This document shows, one piece after another, positions 1 to 8,936 of a DNA stretch of 33,862 nucleotides (position 1 is its first letter; the number at the start of each line of letters is the position of its first letter). The DNA lies in the NCBI GenBank assembly GCA_031283015.1, contig JAITCQ010000039.1, positions 1 to 33,862 on the forward strand, written 5' to 3'. The position numbers and the translations under genes were made by a program. This DNA comes from Candidatus Methanoplasma sp. Its GTDB lineage: Archaea > Thermoplasmatota > Thermoplasmata > Methanomassiliicoccales > Methanomethylophilaceae. Under the pieces are notes generated by a model. The model ran no database searches. It had not been told where the DNA came from and saw only the letters and a list, made by a program, of their open reading frames with translations.

Positions 1-296
1 TTGACCACATATCCGTTGCCGACCGGCAGGGTCGCTCTGATGCTCACTTGGAAAGAACCGTCGGGGCCTGGTACTGTGAAGCCGACTACGATCATGGTCG
101 TTCCGTCCGTGCCGCAGACATCGAAGGTTACGGCGTCTTTCCCATCTATGTTTCCGACGACATTCACAAATGTGCCATCGTAGGAGGCCTCAAGCCGGGT
201 GAACCCGTTCTCGTCCGCCGCTACCGTGGATACGGCAGCAACCGTCAAGAGTGCGAGCACTCCCAGCAAAGCTGTTGTTTTCACCGCTCGGTTCAT
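1..296 (-). CDS. Small secreted/cell-surface protein, C-terminus truncated by window edge
   Basis: Reverse-strand reading from ATG at 294-296: MNRAVKTTALLGVLALLTVAAVSTVAADENGFTRLEASYDGTFVNVVGNIDGKDAVTFDV...; clear signal peptide; open to the window edge, so absent from the ORF track; begins 10 bp after the stop of the GLUG gene. Confidence 0.75.
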   Translation of the reverse strand, partial: MNRAVKTTALLGVLALLTVAAVSTVAADENGFTRLEASYDGTFVNVVGNIDGKDAVTFDVCGTDGTTMIVVGFTVPGPDGSFQVSIRATLPVGNGYVV

Positions 297-306
297 GTTG
301 TTCCTC

Positions 307-3120
307 TCAGAACTGTCCGATCTCGATCGCAAGGGTGGTGTAGCTGGTTCCGAACACCGGCCTTTCATCGGTGGCCAATACCATGTACATGACCGGCGGG
401 GCGCTTCCGCTCAGCTCGGCAAAGAACAAGGCAGTGGAGCCCGAATATCCCAGCCGTGCCACGCTTCTCTGGAATGTTCCGTCGCTGAACTGCACGTATA
501 TCGAGACCCATGAAGCACCGGACGCTATGTCCACGCTCCCGTCTAGGATCGCCGTGTTCCCGTTGACCTGAGGCGAGACCTCAAGCAGGATCTGGGTCAT
601 CACGAAGTTCTGCTGGTGATCCTGATCCATGGTCAGGATGATCGGCAGCAGCTGGTTCGTTCTGTAGCCTGCCTTTGCGATGCCCGTTATGGTCACGGTC
701 TCTCCCTCTTCTGCGGTTATGACATACTGCCCTCCCAAATTCGTGGTCACGGATGTTCCGTTGAACGAGATCGTGACGTCTCCCAGGGGGTTGGTCCCGT
801 CCGTTACCGTACCGGTCACGGTCTTGGTCGAGGGCTCTCCGGTGTCAGTGGGCGCCCGGAGCGTCGGATACCCGGAATTCACTCCGGGGTCGACGTCCCA
901 CACATTGACGAAGTCCCATCCGGGAACGGATTGGAAATTTACCGTGGTCGTTCCGATGTAATAGATGGATAGGTCATTCTGAGCATCCGCAAGGCTAGGC
1001 TTCATTTCCGAAGCGGTCTTTGCTCCCGATCCCTGGGGGCCGGGCCTCGGCGTTACGTCTGGGCCTCCGTCAGAGGCTGCCAGGCCCAGGCAAATTATGA
1101 CATTGGTTGCTGTTCCGTCGAGGGTATAACAGTTGGTTACCCATACGAACGCTCCATTGAAGGGTCCGCGACCGACGATGCCAGCCGGGGACGAGGTTGA
1201 ATAGTATGGTGGGTTCGCAGTGGATACTGCGGTGACCTGGCCGATGTTGTAGCAGTTTGTTATTATTGAGCTGACTTCATAGGGAACGCCGCCCTGGATC
1301 CCGCCCGCATATGACTGTGGAAACATATTTGGGGTCGAGGCCGATGTTGAAACGGTGATCGGGCCGGTGTTGTAACAATCCATGGTCGTCGGGGATTCCC
1401 CGCCGCCGACGATGCCGCCTGCGAATGCCACAGGGCTTACGCTCCCGGTGGTAGATAATGTGGTGGTGATCGAACCGGTGTTGTAACATCCGACAATCCT
1501 TGAACCATGTGCCGCTCCCGCGATGCCGCCGGAAAATGATGTCACATTCAAGGTGGACAATTTCTCCGTGTAAATGAGGGCTGTGTTGTAACAGTTCGTT
1601 ATGACCGTCGCGTTCATTCCGTAGCCGGCGATGCCGCCTGTGTACGAATCCTGGGATGACGCCGCCGTGATCGGGCCGGTGTTGTAGCACATATCTATCG
1701 CGCCTTCTCCTCTGCCGGCGATGCCGGCCGCATATACGTAAGCGGCTGCGTCTGCGGATGCGTCGACCGCGGCTGTGTTGTAGCAGTCCGATACCGATCC
1801 TTCCATCAAATAACCGACGATGCCGGCCGCGTACATATACGAACTATGGTTGCCGGTGGGCAGCGATGCGGTGATGGTGCCGGCGTTGTAGCAGTCGGTT
1901 ATGATCGTTTTATTGCTCCCGCCGATTATGCCGGCGGCCTGTATGTTCGAGTACGAGGCTGATGACGCGGCAATCGGGCCGGCGTTGTAACAATCGCTGA
2001 CCTGTACTGATGTTATCGCATTATTCGCATTACAGTAACCGGCAATGCCTCCGACATATGCATATGCGCATATGGTCGCGTGCGAGGTGTATGTCGACGC
2101 GGCGACCGAGCCGGTGTTGTGGCATCCGCTTATTCCGTTGTTCACGTATCTGTACTCGCCGACGATCCCTCCCGCATACGCGAGTATGCTATCCGAGTCT
2201 GCGATGACCGATGCATAGATCGAACCCTCGTTATAGCAGTTGGTGATCGTCGCATCGTATCCTGCCTGGCCGATGATACCGCCCGCATACACGCGTGGGT
2301 ACGTGGCCGAGGCCGACGATGCGGTGACCGTGCTTGTGTTGTAGCAGTCGATGATCGTAAGATTCTGGCCGCTGCCGACGATGCCGCCCGCGTATGCTAG
2401 ATCACCTGTCGATACCACGGTGACGGATCCGTCCGCCATGCCTAAGTTGTAGATCTTCACATCCGCTGTCGCGAATTTGAAGAGTCCGCCGTCCAGATAT
2501 GATCCGCTGAACGCCGCCGTGTTCATTCCGTAGATCGTGTGGCCGTCGCCGTCGAATGTCCCCCTGAAAAACGTGGGGCTGGAACCGATGGGGTCAAAGT
2601 TCCCGTTGCTGTTGAACGTTCCGCTGATATTGCCGGCCGTTGGGGTGTTCAGGATCACCGAGTACGCGAACGGGATCGACGAATCCAGCATGCCGCCTAT
2701 CGCCAGTGCGTATGTTCCGGGATGGATGCCGGAGAGAGAAACAGTGTTGTTGTTGGATTGGGTGTTAACGGCCCCTATCTGAGCGTGGAAAAGCGTGACC
2801 GCCCCGCTCGCGGGAGTGAGGGTCATGGTCAGACCCGTCCCGGATACCGATGCCGAGAAGCTTATGTCCACTCCGCCGTTGGTGTCATCGGCGGGTCCGA
2901 AGATTATGTCGTTTGCGAGATAATAGTTAGCTTGCAGAGGATAGCTTGGATCCTTCCCTATTTTTGCAAGCTCCTGGGGCGTGCTTATTGGTATGTATCC
3001 CGTGTGATCAATTGGATATGCTTCGCTTTCGTCCGCCGGCCCTATGAATGCGGCGGCGGTGGTCAGGAGCATGAGTGCCCCCATTATGACAGTGAACGTC
3101 AGTGTCTTGTTCTTTTTCAT
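307..3120 (-). CDS. Secreted GLUG-repeat surface protein with C-terminal carboxypeptidase-regulatory-like domain
   Basis: ORF 307..3192; the start at 3120 gives MKKNKTLTFTVIMGALMLLTTAAAFIGPADESEA (signal peptide) preceded by GGAGG. Repeated AGGI(V/I)G...CYN(T/A)G motifs typical of GLUG repeats; C-terminal TVTGTVTDGTNPLGDVTISFNG segment resembles CarboxypepD_reg. Confidence 0.85.
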   Translation of the reverse strand: MKKNKTLTFTVIMGALMLLTTAAAFIGPADESEAYPIDHTGYIPISTPQELAKIGKDPSYPLQANYYLANDIIFGPADDTNGGVDISFSASVSGTGLTMTLTPASGAVTLFHAQIGAVNTQSNNNTVSLSGIHPGTYALAIGGMLDSSIPFAYSVILNTPTAGNISGTFNSNGNFDPIGSSPTFFRGTFDGDGHTIYGMNTAAFSGSYLDGGLFKFATADVKIYNLGMADGSVTVVSTGDLAYAGGIVGSGQNLTIIDCYNTSTVTASSASATYPRVYAGGIIGQAGYDATITNCYNEGSIYASVIADSDSILAYAGGIVGEYRYVNNGISGCHNTGSVAASTYTSHATICAYAYVGGIAGYCNANNAITSVQVSDCYNAGPIAASSASYSNIQAAGIIGGSNKTIITDCYNAGTITASLPTGNHSSYMYAAGIVGYLMEGSVSDCYNTAAVDASADAAAYVYAAGIAGRGEGAIDMCYNTGPITAASSQDSYTGGIAGYGMNATVITNCYNTALIYTEKLSTLNVTSFSGGIAGAAHGSRIVGCYNTGSITTTLSTTGSVSPVAFAGGIVGGGESPTTMDCYNTGPITVSTSASTPNMFPQSYAGGIQGGVPYEVSSIITNCYNIGQVTAVSTANPPYYSTSSPAGIVGRGPFNGAFVWVTNCYTLDGTATNVIICLGLAASDGGPDVTPRPGPQGSGAKTASEMKPSLADAQNDLSIYYIGTTTVNFQSVPGWDFVNVWDVDPGVNSGYPTLRAPTDTGEPSTKTVTGTVTDGTNPLGDVTISFNGTSVTTNLGGQYVITAEEGETVTITGIAKAGYRTNQLLPIILTMDQDHQQNFVMTQILLEVSPQVNGNTAILDGSVDIASGASWVSIYVQFSDGTFQRSVARLGYSGSTALFFAELSGSAPPVMYMVLATDERPVFGTSYTTLAIEIGQF
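1120..2440 (-). repeat. About 12 imperfect in-gene repeats (GLUG units), roughly 96-133 bp period
   Basis: On the + strand gttgta(a/g)ca-like cores (complement of the C-Y-N codons) recur near 1246, 1370, 1481, 1584, 1681, 1777, 1886, 1984, 2117, 2230 and 2338, with a diverged copy near 1121. Confidence 0.8.
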
Positions 3121-3641
3121 GTTAATTCCTCCGGTCCCCTTCTGTTTCTGCGGTGGTAAAAATAAGGTCTCTTCCGAAGGATGGTCTCGCATCGAAATGA
3201 GCGCTTAACATTAGGTCGGCTGGGCGTTTCCGCTGAACTCCGCCTATAATATGGTAGTTGATCCTTTTCGAACCTGCAGAGATACGCTTCTCAGACATTG
3301 AATTCTACTCCGAACCCCAGTTTTGCTGGCGTTTTTGCGCAGCGCGGCCGTATATTTTTGGTATATCTCCAAGCAAATATAAACTATACTGATTAAACAG
3401 CGCCATTACTAATATCTGGCTTATGTATCCTTACACTAAAAAACGTATAATATATAGGTAAGCGTAACTCTGTTTATCCCTCGGTCTTTCCTATGGAATA
3501 GTAGCTTCTATTCGACAACAAACGCCTAAAGAACATAAGGCGGTTCCGCTTTGGGATAGAGCTCCGTCTTCGGAGAAGAGATATTCGGGGCGTGTCCTTA
3601 TTAGAGAGACTCAGGAGAGGTAACGAAAAGGACCAAAGGCC

Positions 3642-4160
3642 TCACTGGTCCTGATCCGGACCTAGATTCTTCGCCTGAGACTCGATCCATTTCTTGATGT
3701 CGGATATCCTGGTGCTCCCGATGCCGAAGTATTCCGAGAATTTCTTCGTTGTCGTTAACTCGAGCGTCTGCCCGCTCTTCTTCCCGGCCACCATGCCCAT
3801 GTCGATCAGCGAATGAACATCATCGTACGTCCTCGGCCCGCGGGTCTTGAAAAGCTCGGATTGAAGCACCGGCTGGTTATACGCGATGGTGCTCAGAGTG
3901 CGCATCATCCCCCCGGTCATCTCCGCCTTCGCAAATTTCCCGGTGAAATCTGTGTACTCGGTACGAAGCATCATCCTGTACTCGTTGCCGATCTTGGCGA
4001 TCATCACCGCCGATTCTCGATCATCGTACTCTTTCCTGAGGTCCTTCAGAGCGTGCCTTATCTTATCTTCCGGGAGCCCCGTCCTTTCCGCTATATCTGA
4101 AACGGTGATCTTTTCGGCGCTTGAGAAGAGTGCCGCCTCGACCGCGCCCTTCTCGTTCAC
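3642..4160 (-). CDS. scpB: Segregation and condensation protein ScpB
   Basis: 172 aa; winged-helix ScpB pattern (EAALFSSAEKITVSDIAERTGLPEDKIRHALKDLRKEY... MMRTLSTIAYNQPVLQSELFKTRG); directly follows scpA. Confidence 0.88.
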   Translation of the reverse strand: MNEKGAVEAALFSSAEKITVSDIAERTGLPEDKIRHALKDLRKEYDDRESAVMIAKIGNEYRMMLRTEYTDFTGKFAKAEMTGGMMRTLSTIAYNQPVLQSELFKTRGPRTYDDVHSLIDMGMVAGKKSGQTLELTTTKKFSEYFGIGSTRISDIKKWIESQAKNLGPDQDQ

Positions 4161-4161
4161 C

Positions 4162-5031
4162 TCAGTTCACCGCCTCGACCTCTTCCCCGTCCTTTCTGCT
4201 TTCAAGCGAGGTGGGTATTCCGGGGACCTTCATCTCGATTATTATCTCTCCTCTCGGGAGCGCGGTCTGGCATATCTCCAGTCTTCCGTCCCTCACCAGG
4301 TGGAGTATGGCCACGAACGTCCTGAGATTCTCCATTATTTCCTTTGTGTAGAGCTCGTCGATCTGTATCGGACCCGTTCCAAGCTTGACTATCCTCTCCC
4401 AAACGTACTCCACGTCGCGCTTGTCATCCTCCTCGTGCGCTTTATTATCGAACTTCTTAGGAAGCTTCTCCTCCAGCTCGATCCTGACCCTTTCCCTCTC
4501 GCGGTGGACCTCCATCTCGGCCCTCGCTTCCTCGAACGCATCGAGCAGTTCGTACATCGTCACCGGGCGTACGGCGTCCCTGCTGTACGCCTCCCTGAAC
4601 GATACTTCCGGAACGATGAGCGCTTCGTCCTCGTCCTCAAGTGGGAAGTCGAAGAACTCCTCCTCCAGCGGCTCGTCGGATTTTGAGCATGTCGCCTCCG
4701 ATTGCAATCTGAGGACCCTCCAGGCCATCAGCATAAGTTTTCCGGCCACGATCATGTCGAACCGGTTCTCGGATACTTTCTTTGAGTACAGCCTCACGAA
4801 CTCTCTGAGGTCGATCTCCCACGGATCTATCCCGTTCTCCAGGACCAGGCTGAAGGCCGCCCTTATGGACTCGTCCACCGGATCGTTCAGCCTTTCGCCT
4901 GACCCGGCCTTGTCGAGTATGCCCATATACCCGCTTATCCTGGCGTATGCGTCGCTGTCCTCCGCCATTGCCTTATGGAACAGCAGATGCTGCTCCATGT
5001 CTTCTTTTTTCATCGTTTCATCCATTTGCAT
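4162..5031 (-). CDS. scpA: Segregation and condensation protein ScpA
   Basis: 289 aa kleisin-like protein (DPWEIDLREFVRLYSKKV...FDMIVAGKLMLMAWRVLRLQSE); adjacent to smc and scpB. The start could be the second ATG at 5025. Confidence 0.88.
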   Translation of the reverse strand: MQMDETMKKEDMEQHLLFHKAMAEDSDAYARISGYMGILDKAGSGERLNDPVDESIRAAFSLVLENGIDPWEIDLREFVRLYSKKVSENRFDMIVAGKLMLMAWRVLRLQSEATCSKSDEPLEEEFFDFPLEDEDEALIVPEVSFREAYSRDAVRPVTMYELLDAFEEARAEMEVHRERERVRIELEEKLPKKFDNKAHEEDDKRDVEYVWERIVKLGTGPIQIDELYTKEIMENLRTFVAILHLVRDGRLEICQTALPRGEIIIEMKVPGIPTSLESRKDGEEVEAVN

Positions 5032-5045
5032 CCCATCCTTTTTTA

Positions 5046-8000
5046 TTAAGTTTCCGTTTCCTGTTTTTTCAATGCTTCTTCTTCGTATTTCGATACCTCG
5101 GCAAGGTCCGGCTGCATTATCACTTTGCTTATGCCGGACGGCGGCCTGGTCACCCCGATGAGGTGGTCGGCGGTCGCCAGTGTTACTTTTCTTAATGATA
5201 CCTGTATGAACTGAGCTTTTCCGGAGCTTGATTTTACTCTTCTTGCGACCATCTCGGCGTTCACCGAATCCAGGAACATATCCACTTCGTCCAAAACGTA
5301 GAACGGGGACGGCTGGTACTCCTGGATCGCAAATATGAATGCTAACGCGGTAAGGGATTTCTCCCCTCCCGAAAGCGCCTCCAGCCTCAGCAGCTTGCCG
5401 TTCTTCGGTTTTGCGTTTATCGTCAGGCCTCCGAGGAACGGGTCGCTCTCGTTCTCCAGGCCCATGTACGCCTCCCCTCCGTCAGATAATTGGGAGTATA
5501 TCTGCCTGAAGTTCCTGTCCACGGCGTCGTACGACTGCATGAACAGACCCTTCTTCTGAGAGTTCAGCGATTCTGTGAGGTCGCCTAGCTCCTTGATCTG
5601 CTTCTTCAGCTTTCCGACGTCCTCCATCAGACTGTCGTATCTTGTCTTGCGTTCTTCGTAATCCTCTATCGCTCTCAGATTGACGTTGCCTATCCTCGAC
5701 AGGATATTCTCGCATGACCTTATCGTGCGTTTTATCTCCTCTTCCGAGGGTATCGGAAGATCCACCTTTACCTTGATCTCCGCTATTTCCGCTCTTATCT
5801 GTTCGAGGTTCTCTCTTACGATGATGATCTGAGCCTCGTTGGACGACCGCATTCCCTCTTTGACCTCTATCTTCTCCTGAACGGAGTCCTTCTCGCCGGA
5901 GAGCTTGAATCCTCTCTCCACAAGCGCGTCCTTTTCGTCCCTGAGGCCTTCGATGCCGGCTTCCATTTCGTTTTCGATCTTTCTCAAAGCTTCGAGATCG
6001 ATGGTTATCCTTTCCATCTCCTTCTCATAGGAAGCGATGTCGTCCCTGCTCGCTTTGAGTTTCTTCTCCGCGGATCTGAGCTGGGTTTCGAGGGAACTGC
6101 GCTGTTTGTTCAGACCGGCGATCTCAGTTTCCAGTGAGTTCTTCTGCGCGCGGATCTCCGATGACTCGTTGGAAAGCCTGTAAACGCTGTCCCTTACGCT
6201 CTGTATCCTTTCCTGCAATTCCGCCGGGGCGATCGACGCGATCCTCTCCCTGACCTCCGTCCTCTCGTTCCTCATCGCCGCCAAAGCGGACGATGTTCCG
6301 TCCAGATCGCGTTTCAGGTCGATCCGCTGCTTCTCGGCCTCGTCGCATTCCTTCTTCTTGGAGGAGACCGCGTCCACCAGCTGCTGCCTCGCCTTCTTCA
6401 GCTCTGTTATCTTCGCTGTGAGCTGTCCCATTTTTGCCTGGGCGCCCATGCCCGCGCTGGACAGCTTCCTCATCTCGTCGTCCATCGCGCGGATGTTATC
6501 CCTTATCTCCTTCAGCTTCACCCTCAAGATATCTAACGAATCGTTGGCCGCTCTTAATTTGGAGCCCACCTCATCAAGCCTGGATTCGGACGCGGCGCCG
6601 AACTTGAGCATGTTCTGGGGACTGAGCGTACCTCCGGTCATTGCGCCGGAGGCCTCCACCAGCTCCCCGCCCTTCGTGACCAGCCTTACTCCGCCCATTA
6701 GCGCTCTCGCTTCCGCTATCGTGTTGACGACCAGCGTATCCTGGAACACATACCAGAACACGTTCACGTATTTCTGATCGAAATCTATCAGGTCCGTGGC
6801 GTATCCTTCCGTCTGCTTGACGGTCATTATCGCCTTCGCCCTGGGTTTGCTGCTTACCATCTTGTTCAGCGGCAGGAACGTCACCCTGCCGAGCTTCTCC
6901 TTTTTGAGATATGATATGCAATCGGACGCCACTTGATCATCCGAGACGACGATCGCTCGCATCTTGCCGCCTGCGGCCACCGCAAGCGCGGTCTCGTAAC
7001 CGGGCTGGACGGTGGCCAGTTCCTGGACCGTTCCGTGGATCCCGGTGGCCATGCCCTTGTTCCTGAGCTCGATTATCGCGTCCACCGCCTCGTCGCCTTT
7101 GTTCATTCTGCTGGCGACCTTCTTCTCTGCGGCGAGCTCGCTATATTGGGAATCCAATCTTCGTATCGCTTCTTTAAGCTCCGACTCCTGTTTTTCGAGT
7201 TCGGCCTCTTTCCTTTTGGCTTCCATTATCTTCTTGGAGATGTCCTCCGCCCCGCCCATGGGGCCGGCCTCCTGTTTTATCTCCTTCAGGTTCCACTCCG
7301 CATCCTTTATATCAAAGTCCGCGGATTGGAGCCGCTCGTCCAAAGCGGCCTTCGATCTTTTCAGCTCCTCGGCCACCGCCTCCGCCTTGGCGGAGGCTAC
7401 TTCGGCGTCATGCTCCGCCTGTTCTTTGGAATCGATTTCCGCTTCCAGTTCGTTGAGCCTGTTCTGAAGCTTTGTGTGCTCCCCGCCGTGCTTAGAGATC
7501 TCCTCGCTTATCGCCGCATCCTCTTTCTTCGCGGCGGCCAGCTCCTTCTCGCTGCTTTCCAGCCTGGCCGTGACGTCAGCGAGGGCTCCTGTCAAATCCT
7601 TTTGTTCGGCCAGGTTCTTGCCGATATCCTCTTCCAGCTCCGCTTTAATCGTTTGCTGCTCTTCGATATCCTCTTCGGCCCGCTCCGTCCTGTCCTTCTG
7701 CATGGCCATGTCGATCTTGGCCTTTTCTATCTTGCCTTTGATCTCCTTGTACTCCGGACCGACCTGGTCCTCGATCTCCTTTTCCTTCGCTTTGATCGCA
7801 ACCTCGTTCTCGGCGTATTCCTTCTTCAGCGTTTCCTTCCTCTCGCTGAGCCTTACGATCTCGTTGGTCACGGCGGCGATCTGCTCGGTGAGGCCTTCGA
7901 GCTTGGCCTCCTCTATCTGCATCTGCCTGTGGACGAACTGCGCCTTGGCCATTTCCAAGAGCGCTTGGGTCTCGATGTACCTCTTGGCGTCCTCTTTGTC

Positions 8001-8636
8001 CTTTTCCAGTTTCTCGATCTGTTTCTCAAGCTCCTCGATGACTATGCCTATCCTTTCGAGATTCAGCTCCGCCTCCTGGCGCTCTCCCCTCGCTTTCTCC
8101 AGGTCGGCGTCGTAGCTCGCTATTCCGGAAATGGAGTCAAGAACCCTCCTTCTCTCCAGGTTGCCCATCTGCACTATCCGGGTAACATCGCCCTGCTGCA
8201 CCATGTTGTAGCCGTCGGCGCTTATCCTCGCCTTGGTGAGGAGGCTGTCGAACTCGGTCAGCGAGGACTTCCGGTCGTTGATGTAGAAGTACGAATTATA
8301 ATCGCTCTCGGCCTCCGTTGTCTTAACGTATCGGGTCAATCTTACAACGTCGTCGTCCCAAGGCATGATCCTGTCGGAGTTGTCGAAGACAAGCGAGACC
8401 TTCATGTAACTTGCCTTGCTCTTCGACTTTCCGCCGTCGAATATAAGATCGGTGAGCTTCCCGGCCCTTATGGCCTTGGAGCTCTTGGGCCCGAGCACGA
8501 AGAGGATTGCATCTGTGATATTCGATTTCCCGGAACCGTTCGGTCCGGTGATCGCCATGTAACCTTCCATCAGAGGGATGGTGAGCTTCCCCCCGAACGA
8601 TTTGAAGTTCTCTAGTTCTACTTGTTTCAGGTACAC
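5046..8636 (-). CDS. smc: Chromosome segregation protein SMC
   Basis: 1196 aa: Walker A GPNGSGKSN, hinge GIHGTVQELATVQPGYETALAVAAGG, signature LSGGEKSLTALAFIFAIQ, Walker B PSPFYVLDEVD, long coiled coils. GTG start at 8634-8636. Confidence 0.97.
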   Translation of the reverse strand: MYLKQVELENFKSFGGKLTIPLMEGYMAITGPNGSGKSNITDAILFVLGPKSSKAIRAGKLTDLIFDGGKSKSKASYMKVSLVFDNSDRIMPWDDDVVRLTRYVKTTEAESDYNSYFYINDRKSSLTEFDSLLTKARISADGYNMVQQGDVTRIVQMGNLERRRVLDSISGIASYDADLEKARGERQEAELNLERIGIVIEELEKQIEKLEKDKEDAKRYIETQALLEMAKAQFVHRQMQIEEAKLEGLTEQIAAVTNEIVRLSERKETLKKEYAENEVAIKAKEKEIEDQVGPEYKEIKGKIEKAKIDMAMQKDRTERAEEDIEEQQTIKAELEEDIGKNLAEQKDLTGALADVTARLESSEKELAAAKKEDAAISEEISKHGGEHTKLQNRLNELEAEIDSKEQAEHDAEVASAKAEAVAEELKRSKAALDERLQSADFDIKDAEWNLKEIKQEAGPMGGAEDISKKIMEAKRKEAELEKQESELKEAIRRLDSQYSELAAEKKVASRMNKGDEAVDAIIELRNKGMATGIHGTVQELATVQPGYETALAVAAGGKMRAIVVSDDQVASDCISYLKKEKLGRVTFLPLNKMVSSKPRAKAIMTVKQTEGYATDLIDFDQKYVNVFWYVFQDTLVVNTIAEARALMGGVRLVTKGGELVEASGAMTGGTLSPQNMLKFGAASESRLDEVGSKLRAANDSLDILRVKLKEIRDNIRAMDDEMRKLSSAGMGAQAKMGQLTAKITELKKARQQLVDAVSSKKKECDEAEKQRIDLKRDLDGTSSALAAMRNERTEVRERIASIAPAELQERIQSVRDSVYRLSNESSEIRAQKNSLETEIAGLNKQRSSLETQLRSAEKKLKASRDDIASYEKEMERITIDLEALRKIENEMEAGIEGLRDEKDALVERGFKLSGEKDSVQEKIEVKEGMRSSNEAQIIIVRENLEQIRAEIAEIKVKVDLPIPSEEEIKRTIRSCENILSRIGNVNLRAIEDYEERKTRYDSLMEDVGKLKKQIKELGDLTESLNSQKKGLFMQSYDAVDRNFRQIYSQLSDGGEAYMGLENESDPFLGGLTINAKPKNGKLLRLEALSGGEKSLTALAFIFAIQEYQPSPFYVLDEVDMFLDSVNAEMVARRVKSSSGKAQFIQVSLRKVTLATADHLIGVTRPPSGISKVIMQPDLAEVSKYEEEALKKQETET

Positions 8637-8645
8637 GTCTTTGAC

Positions 8646-8661
8646 CCCTTTTTTTAAAGGG
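8646..8661 (-). promoter_or_regulatory. Inverted repeat CCCTTT-N4-AAAGGG overlapping the smc ribosome-binding site
   Basis: + strand ccctttttttaaaggg; the GGGG of the SD-like AAAGGGG lies in one arm. Confidence 0.45.
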
Positions 8662-8730
8662 CAAACGAGCCTTTGACTCCGAATGCATCCCCGTGTCCGC
8701 GTGCGGACGCTATACAGTAATGCGTGCGTG

Positions 8731-8740
8731 ATATATAAAG
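8731..8740 (-). promoter_or_regulatory. Putative TATA box for smc
   Basis: CTTTATATAT on the - strand about 95-105 nt upstream of the smc GTG. Confidence 0.55.
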
Positions 8741-8808
8741 TAACAGTCTAAAAATGGGTTTAATAGGCCTTTTTTGGGCTGCCGACGGTTTTGTTTGGGT
8801 TATATCGG

Positions 8809-8876
8809 TTTGTTGTTTTGATAGAGTTATAACCCAATTGATTGGTGATTTTGTTGTTTTAATAGGGTTATAACCC
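8809..8876. repeat. Two 27-bp direct repeats ending in the palindrome GGGTTATAACCC
   Basis: 8809-8835 tttgttgttttgatagagttataaccc and 8850-8876 tttgttgttttaatagggttataaccc (25/27 identical); 8865-8876 is a perfect 12-bp palindrome. Confidence 0.85.
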
Positions 8877-8936
8877 GACTATCATATACGCAACAGTTTT
8901 CGGTAAAAAGTCAGCTGAAATTCCGTAAAACGAGGA

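Noticed and set aside
1277-1690. 137-aa ORF with repeated LLQHRPDH-like peptides
   Set aside because: Alternate reading frame of the GLUG repeats; repetition is inherited from the DNA.
1096-2440. Periodic repeats resembling a CRISPR or tandem array
   Set aside because: Repeats are in frame, diverged and about 96-133 bp apart; they encode GLUG protein units, with no identical short repeats and unique spacers and no cas genes.
3240-3300. GGTTCGAA-like T-loop on the - strand, possible tRNA
   Set aside because: No pairing T-stem, anticodon arm or acceptor stem could be formed around it.
6933-8615. 560-aa + strand ORF antisense to smc
   Set aside because: Complement of the smc coding frame, with no recognisable domain; long antisense ORFs are expected opposite GC-rich coiled-coil coding sequence.
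8640-8936. Palindromic repeats as an intrinsic terminator of the HAD gene
   Set aside because: On the - strand the sequence is A-rich rather than T-rich after the dyads, so it does not look like an archaeal T-tract terminator for that gene.
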